Source: Companilactobacillus farciminis KCTC 3681 = DSM 20184 (lineage in GTDB: Bacteria > Bacillota > Bacilli > Lactobacillales > Lactobacillaceae). From it: DNA of 64,000 nt. The stretch spans positions 2,108,001 through 2,172,000 of the forward strand of contig NZ_CP017702.1 of NCBI RefSeq assembly GCF_002706745.1, written 5' to 3'. Positions 40,299-50,497 of the stretch are shown here, piece after piece; the first letter of the stretch is position 1, and every line of letters starts with the position of its first letter. The position numbers were made by a program, and so were the translations under genes. The notes beneath the pieces are model-generated. The model did no database searches. It was not told where the DNA came from and was given only the letters and a program-made list of their open reading frames with translations.

Positions 40299-41111
40299 GT
40301 GAACAATACTATTATATTATACGATCAACAAATTAGTTCAACTAAAGATTTACTTGTACCGTTTTCTGATACCGGTGCTATTTTAAAATTTGTTTCGGAA
40401 ACTAGTCAACCAGTTATCCATTTTTGGACTACTCCACCGACTGTTATCTTAGGGATGCAAGACAAGCGTCTCAACAATTTTCAAAGTGGACTCGACTTTT
40501 TGTCATCCAAAGATTATTTATTTTACTTACGCAACTCTGGTGGTTTAGGCGTAGTTTCTGACGATGGCATTTTAAATTGTACGCTCTTTTTACCGGACAA
40601 AGATAACCTTTTAATTGATGATGCTTATAACAAAATGTATACCTTACTAAAAAAAGCTTTTAGTGACAAGATTCAAACTGGTGAAATTACTCGCTCTTAT
40701 TGTCCGGGAACGTTTGATCTCAGTATCGACCATCAAAAATTTGCTGGGATTTCACAACGCCGTGTTGGCAATGCTGTGGCGGTAATGGCCTACATTAGTA
40801 TCAACGGCAATCAAAAAAATCGCAGCCAGTTGATGAAAGATTTTTATGAGATTGGCGATTTCCCTAAGAACCAACAATTCGATTATCCCAATATCGACAT
40901 TCATGCGATGGAAAATCTTGATAGTTTATTGCAGATTAAGTTGTCCGTAACTGAGGCTAAACAGAGGATTCTCGCTGCTTTGACACCTGATTATCAAGTT
41001 TTGCAAAAAGAATTCTTCATCGTTCAAAATTCGCAACCATATCAAAACGCTTTTAACCAAACTCTAACTAGTTTGATCAAACGAAATAAAATTATTTTGG
41101 AGGAAAAATAA
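40299..41111 (+). CDS. Lipoyl/octanoyl transferase of the LipL type
   Basis: This biotin/lipoate A/B ligase-fold protein of 270 residues carries SYCPGTFDLSI with C135 and KFAGISQRR. This pair is characteristic of LipL (protein N-octanoyltransferase working from GcvH) and related acyltransferases. It would attach lipoate or octanoate to E2 subunits. GTG start with a weak AAGAAGTGA site. The stop overlaps the start of the next gene. Substrate is inferred from the family. Confidence 0.75.
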   Translation: MNNTIILYDQQISSTKDLLVPFSDTGAILKFVSETSQPVIHFWTTPPTVILGMQDKRLNNFQSGLDFLSSKDYLFYLRNSGGLGVVSDDGILNCTLFLPDKDNLLIDDAYNKMYTLLKKAFSDKIQTGEITRSYCPGTFDLSIDHQKFAGISQRRVGNAVAVMAYISINGNQKNRSQLMKDFYEIGDFPKNQQFDYPNIDIHAMENLDSLLQIKLSVTEAKQRILAALTPDYQVLQKEFFIVQNSQPYQNAFNQTLTSLIKRNKIILEEK

Positions 41112-42454
41112 TGGCAGACAATATCAAAATGCTACCTCGAGAAAAAGTTTTTCGAGACCCTATTCACAACTACATTCATGTTCAACATCAAGTCATTTTA
41201 GATCTGATCAATACAAAGGAATTTCAACGTTTGCGTCGAATCAAACAATTAGGTACTGCTTCATTTACCTTCCAAGGCGCCGAGCATTCCCGCTTTACTC
41301 ACTGTATGGGTGTCTACGAAATTACTCGTCAAATCTGTGACAACTTTCAAAGAAACTACCCATCAAAAACACCTGGCGATGGATTGTGGAATGACAACGA
41401 ACGTTTAGTTGCTCTATGTGCTGCCTTATTGCATGATGTCGGTCATGGTGCTTATTCGCATACCTTTGAACACATCTTCAATACTGACCATGAAATGTGG
41501 ACTCAAAAGATCATCACTTCCAAAGAAACCGAAATTAACCACGTGCTCAGACAAGTCAGCGAAGACTTCCCTGAAAAAGTAGCTAGCGTCATCGCCCATA
41601 CTTATCCTAATCCCCAAGTCGTTCAAATGATTTCTAGTCAAATTGATGCTGATCGAATGGATTACTTGTTGCGTGATGCTTATTTTACCGGCACCAAATA
41701 TGGAATGTTTGATTTAACTAGAATCTTACGCGTTATGCGTCCTTATAAAGGTGGAATCGCCTTTGACAACGATGGAATGCATGCCGTTGAAGACTACGTT
41801 CTCTGCCGTTTCCAAATGTATCAACAAATTTACTTCCACCCAGTTTCTCGTGGTATGGAGGTCGTTTTAACGAAATTATTGCAACGAGCTAAGGACTTAT
41901 ACGAACACAATCATATGCGTGACTTTGAAATGCCTAGCTTATTAGTTCCATTCTTCGAGGATAAAGTAACTATCGATGATTACTTACTGCTAGACGATGG
42001 TATTCTCAATACTTATTTCACGCTTTGGCAAAGTTACCCAGACGAAATTCTCAAAGATTTAGCTTATCGTTTCTTATCTCGTAAGCCATTCAAATCTTCA
42101 GAATACGACAATAAGACCAAGCATTTCTTACCTGAATTGGCTCAAATCGTTGAAAATGCCGGATTTGACAAAAAGTACTATACCGCTACTAATTCCAGCT
42201 TCGATTTGCCTTATGATGTTTACAACCCTAATTCCAACAAGAGTCGTACACAAATTGAAATCATGCAAGACGATGGTTCTTTGATCGAACTTTCAACTGT
42301 CAGTCGACTAGTCAACGCTTTAACCGGCAAGATTCTAGGAGATCAACGTTTCTACTTCCCTAAATCAATGCTTTTAGAACAAACTGATGATTTATTCAAC
42401 AATTACTACCTCGAATTTCAAAAACACATTCACAATGACAAAATCGTCTTGTAA
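41111..42454 (+). CDS. HD-domain phosphohydrolase (dGTPase-like, YwfO family)
   Basis: The 447-residue protein has HSRFTHCMGVYEI and LLHDVGHGAYSHTFEH, which supply the metal ligands of an HD phosphohydrolase, and the QIDADRMDYLLRDA segment seen in dNTP triphosphohydrolases. It probably hydrolyses nucleotides in the cytoplasm. ATG overlaps the previous stop with GGAGGAAAAATA upstream, so the two genes form an operon. Confidence 0.85.
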   Translation: MADNIKMLPREKVFRDPIHNYIHVQHQVILDLINTKEFQRLRRIKQLGTASFTFQGAEHSRFTHCMGVYEITRQICDNFQRNYPSKTPGDGLWNDNERLVALCAALLHDVGHGAYSHTFEHIFNTDHEMWTQKIITSKETEINHVLRQVSEDFPEKVASVIAHTYPNPQVVQMISSQIDADRMDYLLRDAYFTGTKYGMFDLTRILRVMRPYKGGIAFDNDGMHAVEDYVLCRFQMYQQIYFHPVSRGMEVVLTKLLQRAKDLYEHNHMRDFEMPSLLVPFFEDKVTIDDYLLLDDGILNTYFTLWQSYPDEILKDLAYRFLSRKPFKSSEYDNKTKHFLPELAQIVENAGFDKKYYTATNSSFDLPYDVYNPNSNKSRTQIEIMQDDGSLIELSTVSRLVNALTGKILGDQRFYFPKSMLLEQTDDLFNNYYLEFQKHIHNDKIVL

Positions 42455-42531
42455 ATCGCTTTCAACTTGTCTAGAATTTTACTAAAATGTACTTAAACTA
42501 AGTAGTCTTTCTTAAAACGAGGAGGAATATC

Positions 42532-44229
42532 ATGTCAGAATTTTCAGATAAAACTAGATCATCTAATTTACAAAATATGCAAGATCAAGTCTTAGATTTA
42601 CTGATTATCGGTGGAGGTATTACTGGTAGTGGGATTGCCCTTGATGCTCAATCTCGTAACCTCAAAACTGGTTTATTAGAAATGCGCGACTTTGCTTCAG
42701 GGACTTCTAGTCGTTCAACCAAGTTGGTCCATGGTGGCTTACGTTATTTAAAACAAGCTGCTATTAAAGAAGTACACGAAGTCGGCAGTGAACGTGCTAT
42801 CGTCTACAACAATGCTCCACACGTCACAACACCTTTGAAAATGATGTTACCTTTCTATGAAGATGGAACTTTTGGACCTTTCACTACTGCCATTGGTTTG
42901 GACGTTTATGACCGTCTAGCTGAAGTGAAATATTCCGAACGTAAGTACATGTTGAATCCACACGACACTTTGGAACGCGAACCATACATCAAAGGCGAAG
43001 GATTAAAAGGTTCTGGCGTTTACGTTGAATATCGGACTGACGATGCTCGTTTAACTTTAGAAGTCCTCAAAAAAGCCAATGACTTAGGTGCTTTGATTGC
43101 CAACTATGTTAAAGTTACTGGTCTTTTGTATGACGCTGACGACAAAATCTGCGGTGTTATTTTTAAAGATTTAATCACTGAAAAAACCGGCGAAATTCAC
43201 GCCAAAAAAGTTATCAACGCTACCGGCCCTTGGGTTGACGAAATTAGAGATATGGATCACTCCAACACAGGCAAACATTTGCATTTAACTAAGGGAGTTC
43301 ACCTAGTCATTGATCATGATAAATTCCCAATTTCTAATTCAATTTACTTTGATACACCTTTTCACGATGGTCGAATGATGTTTGCTATTCCTCGTGAAGG
43401 CAAAACTTACATCGGAACGACTGACACCACTTGGACAGAAGATCCTAAAGAACCTAATATCACTGCGACTGATGTAACTTACATCTTAGCAGCGGCTAAT
43501 CAAATGTTTGACCTTCCAGAATACCTCACGCCAGAAGATGTCGAAAGTGGCTGGTCTGGAGTTAGACCTTTGATTCAAGAAGAAGGCAAATCTCCTTCTG
43601 AAATTTCTCGTAAGGATGAAATCTTCCAAGCCGACTCAGGATTGCTTTCAATTGCCGGCGGTAAATTAACCGGTTATCGTAAAATGGCAGAAAAAATTGT
43701 CGACCGAGTTGCTAAACAATTAGATCTCGAAAGTGAATACGAGTTTTTACCCACTCAAACAAAAGATTTAACTTTATCCGGTGGCGACGTTGGCGGTGGC
43801 AAATACTGGATGGAATTTTTCGATAAAGAAGTCCACGAAGGCATCGTCAATTACGATTTAGACCGTAACGATGCCGAGAAATTAGTTCAACGTTTTGGTT
43901 CAAACGTACGTGCAGTTTATGAACTATTGCCTGAAACCAAAACTAAAGCTCGTTTGCCAAGAATCGACTGGGCAATGTTAAACTACGGCTTACAAAATGA
44001 AATGGTTGAACATCCAATTGATTATTTGCTTCGTCGCAGCAGTCAAATGCTATTCAATATTGCTCACATGAAGAGTATCAAAACTCCCGTTATCGATTAC
44101 ATAAGTAAGTTTTACGATTGGGATGAAGATACTAAACAGCAAATGACTGACGAAGTGAACCAAAAGCTAGATTTAAGTGATTTGAAACAAGTCAAAAAGC
44201 AATACTTGGATTACAAGAAAGAACACTAA
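42532..44229 (+). CDS. glpD: Glycerol-3-phosphate dehydrogenase/oxidase (FAD)
   Basis: The enzyme oxidises glycerol 3-phosphate to dihydroxyacetone phosphate at the membrane. The 565-residue protein has the FAD loop IIGGGITGSGIALDAQSRN, the FASGTSSRSTKLVHGGLRYL signature, and a C-terminal helical cap. The length fits GlpD better than the longer oxygen-using GlpO with its 50-residue insert, but the choice of electron acceptor is not certain. ATG with GAGGAGGAATATC. It appears to be a single-gene unit. Confidence 0.9.
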   Translation: MSEFSDKTRSSNLQNMQDQVLDLLIIGGGITGSGIALDAQSRNLKTGLLEMRDFASGTSSRSTKLVHGGLRYLKQAAIKEVHEVGSERAIVYNNAPHVTTPLKMMLPFYEDGTFGPFTTAIGLDVYDRLAEVKYSERKYMLNPHDTLEREPYIKGEGLKGSGVYVEYRTDDARLTLEVLKKANDLGALIANYVKVTGLLYDADDKICGVIFKDLITEKTGEIHAKKVINATGPWVDEIRDMDHSNTGKHLHLTKGVHLVIDHDKFPISNSIYFDTPFHDGRMMFAIPREGKTYIGTTDTTWTEDPKEPNITATDVTYILAAANQMFDLPEYLTPEDVESGWSGVRPLIQEEGKSPSEISRKDEIFQADSGLLSIAGGKLTGYRKMAEKIVDRVAKQLDLESEYEFLPTQTKDLTLSGGDVGGGKYWMEFFDKEVHEGIVNYDLDRNDAEKLVQRFGSNVRAVYELLPETKTKARLPRIDWAMLNYGLQNEMVEHPIDYLLRRSSQMLFNIAHMKSIKTPVIDYISKFYDWDEDTKQQMTDEVNQKLDLSDLKQVKKQYLDYKKEH

Positions 44230-44274
44230 ATTTAATTACTTTCAATTATCAAGTAATTAAAAAATAGAACCCTC

Positions 44275-44355
44275 CATCTAGTCCGGAATAGCAAAGAAAA
44301 TTGGCTCAAATGTGAAATTTCACTTGGCAATTTATTGGCTCTTGTCATAGTTTGG
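44275..44355 (-). repeat. Structured intergenic repeat, partial copy C
   Basis: Read on the minus strand, it contains the hairpin 2 region (GCCAATAAATTGCC) and the 3' terminus TTCCGGACTAGAT of the repeat family. The 5' terminus, outer 5' arm and hairpin 1 are missing. It lies 46 bases past the glpD stop and in the same orientation as copy D. The 79 bases between C and D are AT-rich with no visible feature. Confidence 0.6.
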
Positions 44356-44433
44356 TTATTTAAAAATGCAGAAGAGTTCTATATTCACTATATATGATTT
44401 CATTTTTTTGAATTAAACGAGATAAATAATAAA

Positions 44434-44612
44434 ACTAGGATCCAGTCTGGAGCACAAGTTCTGTGATGGCTCAGCCGCCAAATTTTTTGTTAGTGCTTTA
44501 GCACTTACAAAAAGGCCTAGTTTTGAGATTTTGCGTCTTTGGGGCCATGCAAAAGCTCAAAATAGTGCCGGCAGCGTTCCAGCCAATCACAGGACTTGTG
44601 TGGAAGACGGAA
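44434..44612 (-). repeat. Structured intergenic repeat, full copy D
   Basis: On the minus strand it starts CCGTCTTCC and ends CTCCAGACTGGAT. The outer helix pairs CACAAGTCCTGTGAT (44586-44600) with ATCACAGAACTTGTG (44453-44467). Hairpin 1 (44521-44562) is identical to copy A over all 42 bases. Hairpin 2 (44481-44515) is longer than in A but keeps a TAAA loop. It lies between glpD and mscL. Confidence 0.85.
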
Positions 44613-44746
44613 TAATACCACACCAACAAAAACAAATTTCATTCTGATTAAATATTCAATAAATATTTCGCTATTCCTTTTATTTTCACAAAAATATAGT
44701 AAAGTGAAACTTGTACAAAAAATGCAATGAAGGAGATTTAGCGAGA

Positions 44747-45157
44747 ATGCTTAAGGAATTTCAAGAATTCATTTCCCGTGGTACTGTTGTTGACTTAGCT
44801 GTCGGTGTTATCGTTGGTGCTGCTTTTAATAGTTTAGTATCAGCGATCACTACCTACCTTTTGAATCCGCTAATTGGACTCATCATTGGTCAAATTGATT
44901 TATCTGACATGAAGTTTCAAGTCTTAGGTGCAACTTTTTTAATCGGTGACTTGATCAATGCTATAATCAATTTCCTAATCATCATGTTCGTCGTGTTCTT
45001 AATCGTTAAGATGATGAACCGTATGCGTCGTGATGGATCTCGTAGTAAGTTTGACCAAAATGGTGATGAAATACCTGATCCACAAACTGAATACTTACAA
45101 CAAATCCGAGATTTATTGAGATATCAACAAAGAAATGATCACAATAGACGATATTAA
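44747..45157 (+). CDS. mscL: Large-conductance mechanosensitive channel
   Basis: MscL opens under membrane tension to release solutes on osmotic downshock. The 136-residue protein has MLKEFQEFISRGTVVDLAVGVIVGAAF (amphipathic start and TM1), TM2 (LINAIINFLIIMFVVFLIVKMM), and a charged C-terminal helix. I use the ATG at 44747, after AAGGAGA; the frame extends 12 codons upstream through non-coding sequence. It shares a terminator with the converging prs gene. Confidence 0.95.
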   Translation: MLKEFQEFISRGTVVDLAVGVIVGAAFNSLVSAITTYLLNPLIGLIIGQIDLSDMKFQVLGATFLIGDLINAIINFLIIMFVVFLIVKMMNRMRRDGSRSKFDQNGDEIPDPQTEYLQQIRDLLRYQQRNDHNRRY

Positions 45158-45169
45158 TTTTGTCGTCAC

Positions 45170-45216
45170 AAAAAAAGACTTCATTGGAAATCAATTCCAA
45201 CGAAGTCTTTTTAATT
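45170..45216. terminator. Bidirectional terminator between mscL and prs
   Basis: AAAGACTTC and GAAGTCTTT flank further pairing (ATTGGAA/TTCCAAC). A and T runs on both sides serve the converging genes. Confidence 0.85.
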
Positions 45217-45223
45217 TTAACAA

Positions 45224-46204
45224 TTATTTACTTTTTCTTTCAAAACGAGTGTTGAACAATGGACTAACTGGGTCATTGTCATGAACACGCTTGATAGCTT
45301 CTCCGATAAGTGGTCCAACTGAAACTTGTACCATCTTGTCGATAACTTTTTCCTTAGGAAGGTTGATTGAATCTGTAACAACCAAAGTCTTGATTGGTGA
45401 AGCTTCAATTCTTTCAATAGCTGGGCCTGAAAGAATTGGGTGTGTACAACATGCGTAAACTTCTGTAGCACCAGCGTCGATTAGAGCTTGAGATGCAAGA
45501 GAAATTGTACCAGCAGTATCGATCATATCATCAATAATGATGGCACGTTTGCCTTTAACATTACCAATAATGTTCATAACTTCGGCAACGTTAGCACGAG
45601 GTCTACGTTTATCGATAATAGCAATTGGTGTCTTCAAGAATTCAGCTAATTTTCTGGCACGAGTAACACCACCGTGGTCAGGTGAAACAACTACGGCATC
45701 TTCTTCAAGATGGTTTGACAAGAAGTAGTCGGCCAACAATGGAGCACCCATCAAGTGGTCAACTGGAATATCAAAGAATCCTTGAATTTGTGCAGCATGC
45801 AAGTCAAGTGCAAGAACACGGTCAACACCAGCACGTTCTAACATGTTAGCAACTAACTTAGCTGTGATAGGTTCACGTGAACGTGATTTACGATCTTGTC
45901 TAGCATAACCGTAATATGGAATAACAACATTGATCACACTAGCAGAAGCACGTCTTAGTGCATCAACCATGATCAATAATTCCATCAAATTATCGTTAAC
46001 TGGAGCTGAAGTTGATTGAATCAAGAATACTTCAGAACCACGAATACTTTCGTCAATATTGATTTGGATTTCGCCATCGCTGAAACGTGTAACTGATGAC
46101 TTTCCTAGTGGTACACCGACTTCTTTAGCAATCTTTTCAGCCAAAGGTTTGTTGGAGTTCAATGCAAAAATCTTCATTGGTACTTCGTTATTTTGACATG
46201 ACAT
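45224..46204 (-). CDS. prs: Ribose-phosphate pyrophosphokinase
   Basis: The enzyme makes PRPP from ribose 5-phosphate and ATP for purine, pyrimidine, His and Trp pathways. The 326-residue protein has [16 protein letters not shown], the flexible-loop [12 protein letters not shown] segment and the PRPP site [18 protein letters not shown] with AAGGGTG upstream. It follows glmU by 14 bases, and PurR lies upstream of glmU. Confidence 0.97.
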   Translation of the reverse strand: MSCQNNEVPMKIFALNSNKPLAEKIAKEVGVPLGKSSVTRFSDGEIQINIDESIRGSEVFLIQSTSAPVNDNLMELLIMVDALRRASASVINVVIPYYGYARQDRKSRSREPITAKLVANMLERAGVDRVLALDLHAAQIQGFFDIPVDHLMGAPLLADYFLSNHLEEDAVVVSPDHGGVTRARKLAEFLKTPIAIIDKRRPRANVAEVMNIIGNVKGKRAIIIDDMIDTAGTISLASQALIDAGATEVYACCTHPILSGPAIERIEASPIKTLVVTDSINLPKEKVIDKMVQVSVGPLIGEAIKRVHDNDPVSPLFNTRFERKSK

Positions 46205-46218
46205 TTAATTATTCACCC

Positions 46219-47607
46219 TTATTTCCATTCTTCACTTTTTGATAGTGGTAATCTGTTCCAAAAATCTTCTTTGTTTGTTTGTCTTTGACGTGCAATAGCC
46301 ATCGCATGCTTAGGAATATCATTTGTTATTGTTGAACCGGCAGCGATGAATGAATGATCAGCCATCTCAACTGGAGCAACGATATTAGAATTGCTACCGA
46401 TAAATGAGTGATCACCGATAGTACTGTGGAATTTCTTAACGCCATCGTAATTGACGAAGACAACACCACAACCAACATTGATGTCAGTACCCAAAGTAGC
46501 ATCACCAACATAAGTTAAGTGACCAACTTTAGTTCTGTCGCCAATTTTAGCATTTTTAATTTCACAAAAGTTCCCTACGTGAACGTCGCGACCAATTTCA
46601 GCCTTAGGACGTAGATGTGAGTTAGGACCAATGTTGCTACCCTTGTGCATAATGGCCTTTTCAATTGTGGAACTGATAACTTCAACGTTATCTTGAATCT
46701 CAGAGTCTGAAATTCTTGAACCAGAACCGATAACACATTCTGAACCGATAGTTGTTTTACCAAAAATCTTAACGTTTGGTTCAATGACAGTATCATTGCC
46801 AATTTCAACGTCAACATCAATGTAAGTATTATCAGGATCAACGATTGTTACACCATCACGCATGTGTGCTTCATTGATTCTTCTTTGCATGATTTTTTCA
46901 GCTTTTGATAAAGCCACACGATCATTAACACCTAGTGATTCACTAAGATCAGCCATTTGATAAGCTGAAACTTTCTTACCTTGTTGTTTCAACAATGAAA
47001 TAACATCTGGCAAGTAGTATTCACCTTGGGCGTTGTCATTATTGACTTTGTGCAAGTTCTCAAATAGCAATTTATTATCGAAGCACAAAACACCTGTGTT
47101 GATTTCTTGAATCTCTTGTTCACTTCTTGAAGCATCTTTTTGTTCAACGATTTTTTCAACGTTACCATTGCTATCACGAACGATTCGACCATAACCGAAT
47201 GGATCGTCAGCATGAGCTGTTAAAATAGTTGCACTAGCTTGTTCCTTTTCGTGAAAGTCCAAAAGATTCTCAAAAGTTTGAGCAGTGAACAAAGGAGTAT
47301 CACCAGTAACTACCAAAGTAATACCATCTTTGTCACCTAAATCTTTTTCTGTTTGCAATACAGCATGACCTGTACCTAGTTGTTCAGATTGCAAAGCATA
47401 TTTAGTTCTGTCACCAAGTAAGGCTTCAACCTTATCAGCACCATTACCAATTACAGTTTCAATTTGGTCTGGCTTGATTTTTTCAACTTGCGTTAAAACA
47501 TGGTCTACCATGGCTCTACCAGCAACAGGATGCAATACTTTGTACAATCTTGACTTCATTCTTGTACCTTTTCCGGCAGCAAGAATTATTACATAACGAT
47601 TCGACAT
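46219..47607 (-). CDS. glmU: Bifunctional GlcN-1-P acetyltransferase / GlcNAc-1-P uridyltransferase
   Basis: GlmU makes UDP-GlcNAc for the cell wall. The 462-residue protein has the uridyltransferase loop [15 protein letters not shown] and a left-handed beta-helix with hexapeptide repeats, including [10 protein letters not shown] and GNFCEIKNA with the acetyltransferase residues. ATG with AAGGGAG. The purR-glmU-prs order is conserved in Firmicutes. Confidence 0.97.
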   Translation of the reverse strand: MSNRYVIILAAGKGTRMKSRLYKVLHPVAGRAMVDHVLTQVEKIKPDQIETVIGNGADKVEALLGDRTKYALQSEQLGTGHAVLQTEKDLGDKDGITLVVTGDTPLFTAQTFENLLDFHEKEQASATILTAHADDPFGYGRIVRDSNGNVEKIVEQKDASRSEQEIQEINTGVLCFDNKLLFENLHKVNNDNAQGEYYLPDVISLLKQQGKKVSAYQMADLSESLGVNDRVALSKAEKIMQRRINEAHMRDGVTIVDPDNTYIDVDVEIGNDTVIEPNVKIFGKTTIGSECVIGSGSRISDSEIQDNVEVISSTIEKAIMHKGSNIGPNSHLRPKAEIGRDVHVGNFCEIKNAKIGDRTKVGHLTYVGDATLGTDINVGCGVVFVNYDGVKKFHSTIGDHSFIGSNSNIVAPVEMADHSFIAAGSTITNDIPKHAMAIARQRQTNKEDFWNRLPLSKSEEWK

Positions 47608-47681
47608 CAGAAACTCCCTTCAGTCATTCAAATATCCTTATATATAATAGCATTATTATATATAACTGCTCAATCTAGAAT

Positions 47682-48524
47682 TTATTCAAAATAACTGAAA
47701 TCGGTATTAGTTAAATAATTTCCCGGTTCTACGTTGAGAATTCGGTTTTTCGTATCGATTTTAGTTACTTTAAAGATTGATGTAATATCATCATCACTAA
47801 ATTGACTGTGGATATTAATATTTTCGGCAAAAACAGTTGCACCAACAAAAATAGCATTAAATTCAGAAATCAAACTTTGCAATCCATTGATGGTACCGCC
47901 GCCTTTCATAAAGTCATCAACGACTAAGACTCTGGAACCTTCGTCCAAACTACGCTTAGATAATTCCATCTTTTCTACACGATCAGATGAACCGGATGCA
48001 TAGTTAACACTAATAGTTGAACCCTCAGTAATCTTAGAATCGCGACGAACGATGACAAATGGAATATTTAAGAAATTGGCTACACTTTGAGCAATTGGTA
48101 TACCCTTAGTTGCCACTGTCATAACGACGTCGATTGAACTCTGTGAATATTGAGTAGCAATCATGCGACCGACAGTTCTTAATAATTCTGGATCTGCCAA
48201 TAAGTCGGTTAGATACAAATATCCCCCCGGCAAAATTCGATTAGGTTCAACCAAACGCTTGGAAGTATCCTCAATAAATTCTGTAGCTTCTTTCTTAGAA
48301 ATTCCCGGTGTAAAGATAACTCCGCCACCAGCTCCGGGCAAAGTTTCCAAAACACCAATTCCTCTAATCATAAAAGTTCTTCGTAAAATACCTAAATCTT
48401 CAGAAATTGATGACTTAGCTGATTCGTAACGATCAGCAAAAAACGCTAGTGAAATCAATGTATGTGGTCGTTCCAGCAAATAGCGAGTCATATCAATTAA
48501 ACGTTCGCTTCTTCGTGTTTTCAT
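47682..48524 (-). CDS. purR: Purine operon repressor PurR
   Basis: Gram-positive PurR represses purine synthesis genes and is relieved by PRPP. The 280-residue protein has an N-terminal winged helix (MKTRRSERLIDMTRYLLERP) and a phosphoribosyltransferase-like domain with the PRPP loop VLVVDDFMKGGGTI. I use the ATG at 48524, after AGGAGA; the frame extends 32 codons upstream without support. I found no clear PurBox next to it. Confidence 0.93.
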   Translation of the reverse strand: MKTRRSERLIDMTRYLLERPHTLISLAFFADRYESAKSSISEDLGILRRTFMIRGIGVLETLPGAGGGVIFTPGISKKEATEFIEDTSKRLVEPNRILPGGYLYLTDLLADPELLRTVGRMIATQYSQSSIDVVMTVATKGIPIAQSVANFLNIPFVIVRRDSKITEGSTISVNYASGSSDRVEKMELSKRSLDEGSRVLVVDDFMKGGGTINGLQSLISEFNAIFVGATVFAENINIHSQFSDDDITSIFKVTKIDTKNRILNVEPGNYLTNTDFSYFE

Positions 48525-48642
48525 CTTTTTTTCTCCTAAAACATATCTTCCTACAAGGATTATAAAGCAAAACAATGAACAATTCATGTTTTTTTCGAAG
48601 TAAAACATGTCATTCCCCAAACTTTGCCTTCAGCCTCCACAC

Positions 48643-48680
48643 AAAAAAAGAGGTCTGAACGATTTTGTTCAAACCTCTAT
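48643..48680 (-). terminator. veg terminator
   Basis: AGAGGT-TTGAAC and GTTCA-GACCTCT pair on the minus strand, followed by TTTTTTT, just past the veg stop. Confidence 0.8.
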
Positions 48681-48700
48681 TCTAATGAACGCTTATTATT

Positions 48701-48976
48701 TTATTCAACTTCAGCTTCAGGTTCTGAATCTTCTGATTCTTCACCATCAAACTTAATATCAATTGATTTTGTCAATAAATCAGCATAACTATATGAAACT
48801 CTTTCAAATGAATTTTCATTTTGATCCAAATCTACAACAAAAACTGAATGGAATGTTTCTGATAGGGTACCGCGACGGCGGACAACCTTCTTACGACCTG
48901 CTTGTGCAACAATTGTCAAATTCTCACCTAAGTGTGAATCTAATCGACTCTTAATTGTCTTCAATGATGTTGGCAT
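48701..48976 (-). CDS. veg: Veg family protein
   Basis: The 91-residue protein (MPTSLKTIKSRLDSHLGENLTIVAQAGRKKVVRRRG) matches Veg, a small highly expressed Firmicute protein, in B. subtilis linked to biofilm gene control. It has an acidic tail. I use the ATG at 48976, 10 bases after AAGGAGT; the GTG four codons upstream overlaps that site. A short palindrome covers the ribosome binding site. Confidence 0.9.
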   Translation of the reverse strand: MPTSLKTIKSRLDSHLGENLTIVAQAGRKKVVRRRGTLSETFHSVFVVDLDQNENSFERVSYSYADLLTKSIDIKFDGEESEDSEPEAEVE

Positions 48977-49051
48977 TATAATAATCACTCCTTAGGAGTG
49001 AAATTTTACCACGTTTCTGTGAAAATCGCAAGAAAATAATAATTTTGTAAT

Positions 49052-49933
49052 CTAATTTTTAGCAAATTCTAAAGCCATTTTTTTGAATTGTTCAATGGAA
49101 ACTTGCTCTGCACGGGCATTTTCAGCAATATCACAATTTTCAAAAACATTTTTTATTTTCGCACGGTTTTCATCAGTTCGACCTAACAAATTGAGTAAGT
49201 TATTCATCAAACTCTTTCTCTTTTGCATGAAAGCAGAACGAACAACTTGATTGAAGAATTTTGGATCTTCAATATCAACTTGTTCCTTAGGTAGACGATC
49301 CAAAACCGCTACCGCAGAATCAACTTTTGGTCTGGGAATGAAAGAACTGCTACCAACGATTCGATCGATTCGCGCATTCATCTGTGTTTGAACGGCAATT
49401 GTTAGAGAACCGTATTCACGATGTCCCGGTTTAGCAGTGATACGTTGAGCAACTTCTTTTTGCATCATCAAAACTAAAGATTGGAATGGATAATCGCTGT
49501 TGATCAAATTCAACATGATCGGTGTCGTGATGTAGTATGGCAAGTTGGCAACGACTTTGATAGTCTTACCTTCCAGGCCATGTTCTTTAACGAATTCATC
49601 TAAGTCGACCTTCAAAATATCTTGGTTGATAACTTCGATATTGTCGTAATACTGCAAAGTATCAGCTAGAACTGGAATCAAATTATCATCGATTTCAAAA
49701 GCAAAAACTTTTTCTGCTACTTGAGCTAACTTTTCAGTCAAGGCACCGATACCAGGTCCAATTTCAATAGCAATTTCATCCGATTTTAAACCACTAGCAT
49801 CAACAATGTCGTCCAAAACTTTTTCATTGGTTAAGAAATTTTGTCCTAAACTTTTCTTTGCACGTAATTTGTATTTGCGCATGATGTCATTCGTGCGAAT
49901 AGGATCAGCAATACTTAATCTATTTTGTGTCAT
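49052..49933 (-). CDS. rsmA: 16S rRNA (adenine1518/1519-N6)-dimethyltransferase
   Basis: RsmA (KsgA) dimethylates two adenines in the 3' hairpin of 16S rRNA late in 30S assembly. The 293-residue protein has KKSLGQNFLTNEKVLD, SAM motif I (AIEIGPGIGALTEKL) and motif IV NLPYYITTPI. I use the ATG at 49933, since GAAGGAAG is placed before it. It overlaps the end of rnmV by 14 bases, giving coupled translation. Confidence 0.95.
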   Translation of the reverse strand: MTQNRLSIADPIRTNDIMRKYKLRAKKSLGQNFLTNEKVLDDIVDASGLKSDEIAIEIGPGIGALTEKLAQVAEKVFAFEIDDNLIPVLADTLQYYDNIEVINQDILKVDLDEFVKEHGLEGKTIKVVANLPYYITTPIMLNLINSDYPFQSLVLMMQKEVAQRITAKPGHREYGSLTIAVQTQMNARIDRIVGSSSFIPRPKVDSAVAVLDRLPKEQVDIEDPKFFNQVVRSAFMQKRKSLMNNLLNLLGRTDENRAKIKNVFENCDIAENARAEQVSIEQFKKMALEFAKN

Positions 49934-50495
49934 GAGTACTTCCTTCATCAAAATTTTTAACCGCGGCTACCAAAATGTCAGGTGCCACTTGAAACATATT
50001 TAGTCGATTCAAAAATTGTTTAGCATTCGTATAGCCAATTTTTAATTCTGAACTAACGAACAATCTTCTTTGGTGAGAATCTGGTTTGCCAACTAAACCT
50101 AAATTGACCATATCAGCGTGATCATATGCTTGAAAATCAGTCTCCGCATGAGTATAAACTGCTGCTAGAGCTTGTTTGATATCTTCATCTTTAGCATGTT
50201 CAATCCCTAAACTACCGTCGCTCTTCTTGGGAACGGCTTTAGCTCGAGGTAAAAAAGCTTGTTTAGCATCGGGAACAGCTTTTTGAATAATTGTCCGTAA
50301 ACGATTGCCGTTAAAATCTGGATCGGTAAAAATGATAACGCCACGTTTTTCTTGAGCAATTTTAATCTGCTTGATGGTCTCGTCACTCAAGGCTGAACCG
50401 GTCGTTTCAATCGTATCAACGTCACCTAAACAATCCTTTAAACGATTCGTATCCGATTTTCCTTCAACTACAATAATTTCTTTTATTTTTTTCAT
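49920..50495 (-). CDS. rnmV: Ribonuclease M5
   Basis: RNase M5 matures 5S rRNA. The 191-residue protein is a Toprim domain protein: EIIVVEGKSDTNRL with the catalytic Glu, and VIIFTDPDFNGNRLR with DxD. ATG two bases past the tatD stop with no clear ribosome binding site, so translation is probably coupled. The metG-tatD-rnmV-rsmA order is the standard Firmicute cluster. Confidence 0.95.
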   Translation of the reverse strand: MKKIKEIIVVEGKSDTNRLKDCLGDVDTIETTGSALSDETIKQIKIAQEKRGVIIFTDPDFNGNRLRTIIQKAVPDAKQAFLPRAKAVPKKSDGSLGIEHAKDEDIKQALAAVYTHAETDFQAYDHADMVNLGLVGKPDSHQRRLFVSSELKIGYTNAKQFLNRLNMFQVAPDILVAAVKNFDEGSTHDTK

Positions 50496-50497
50496 AA

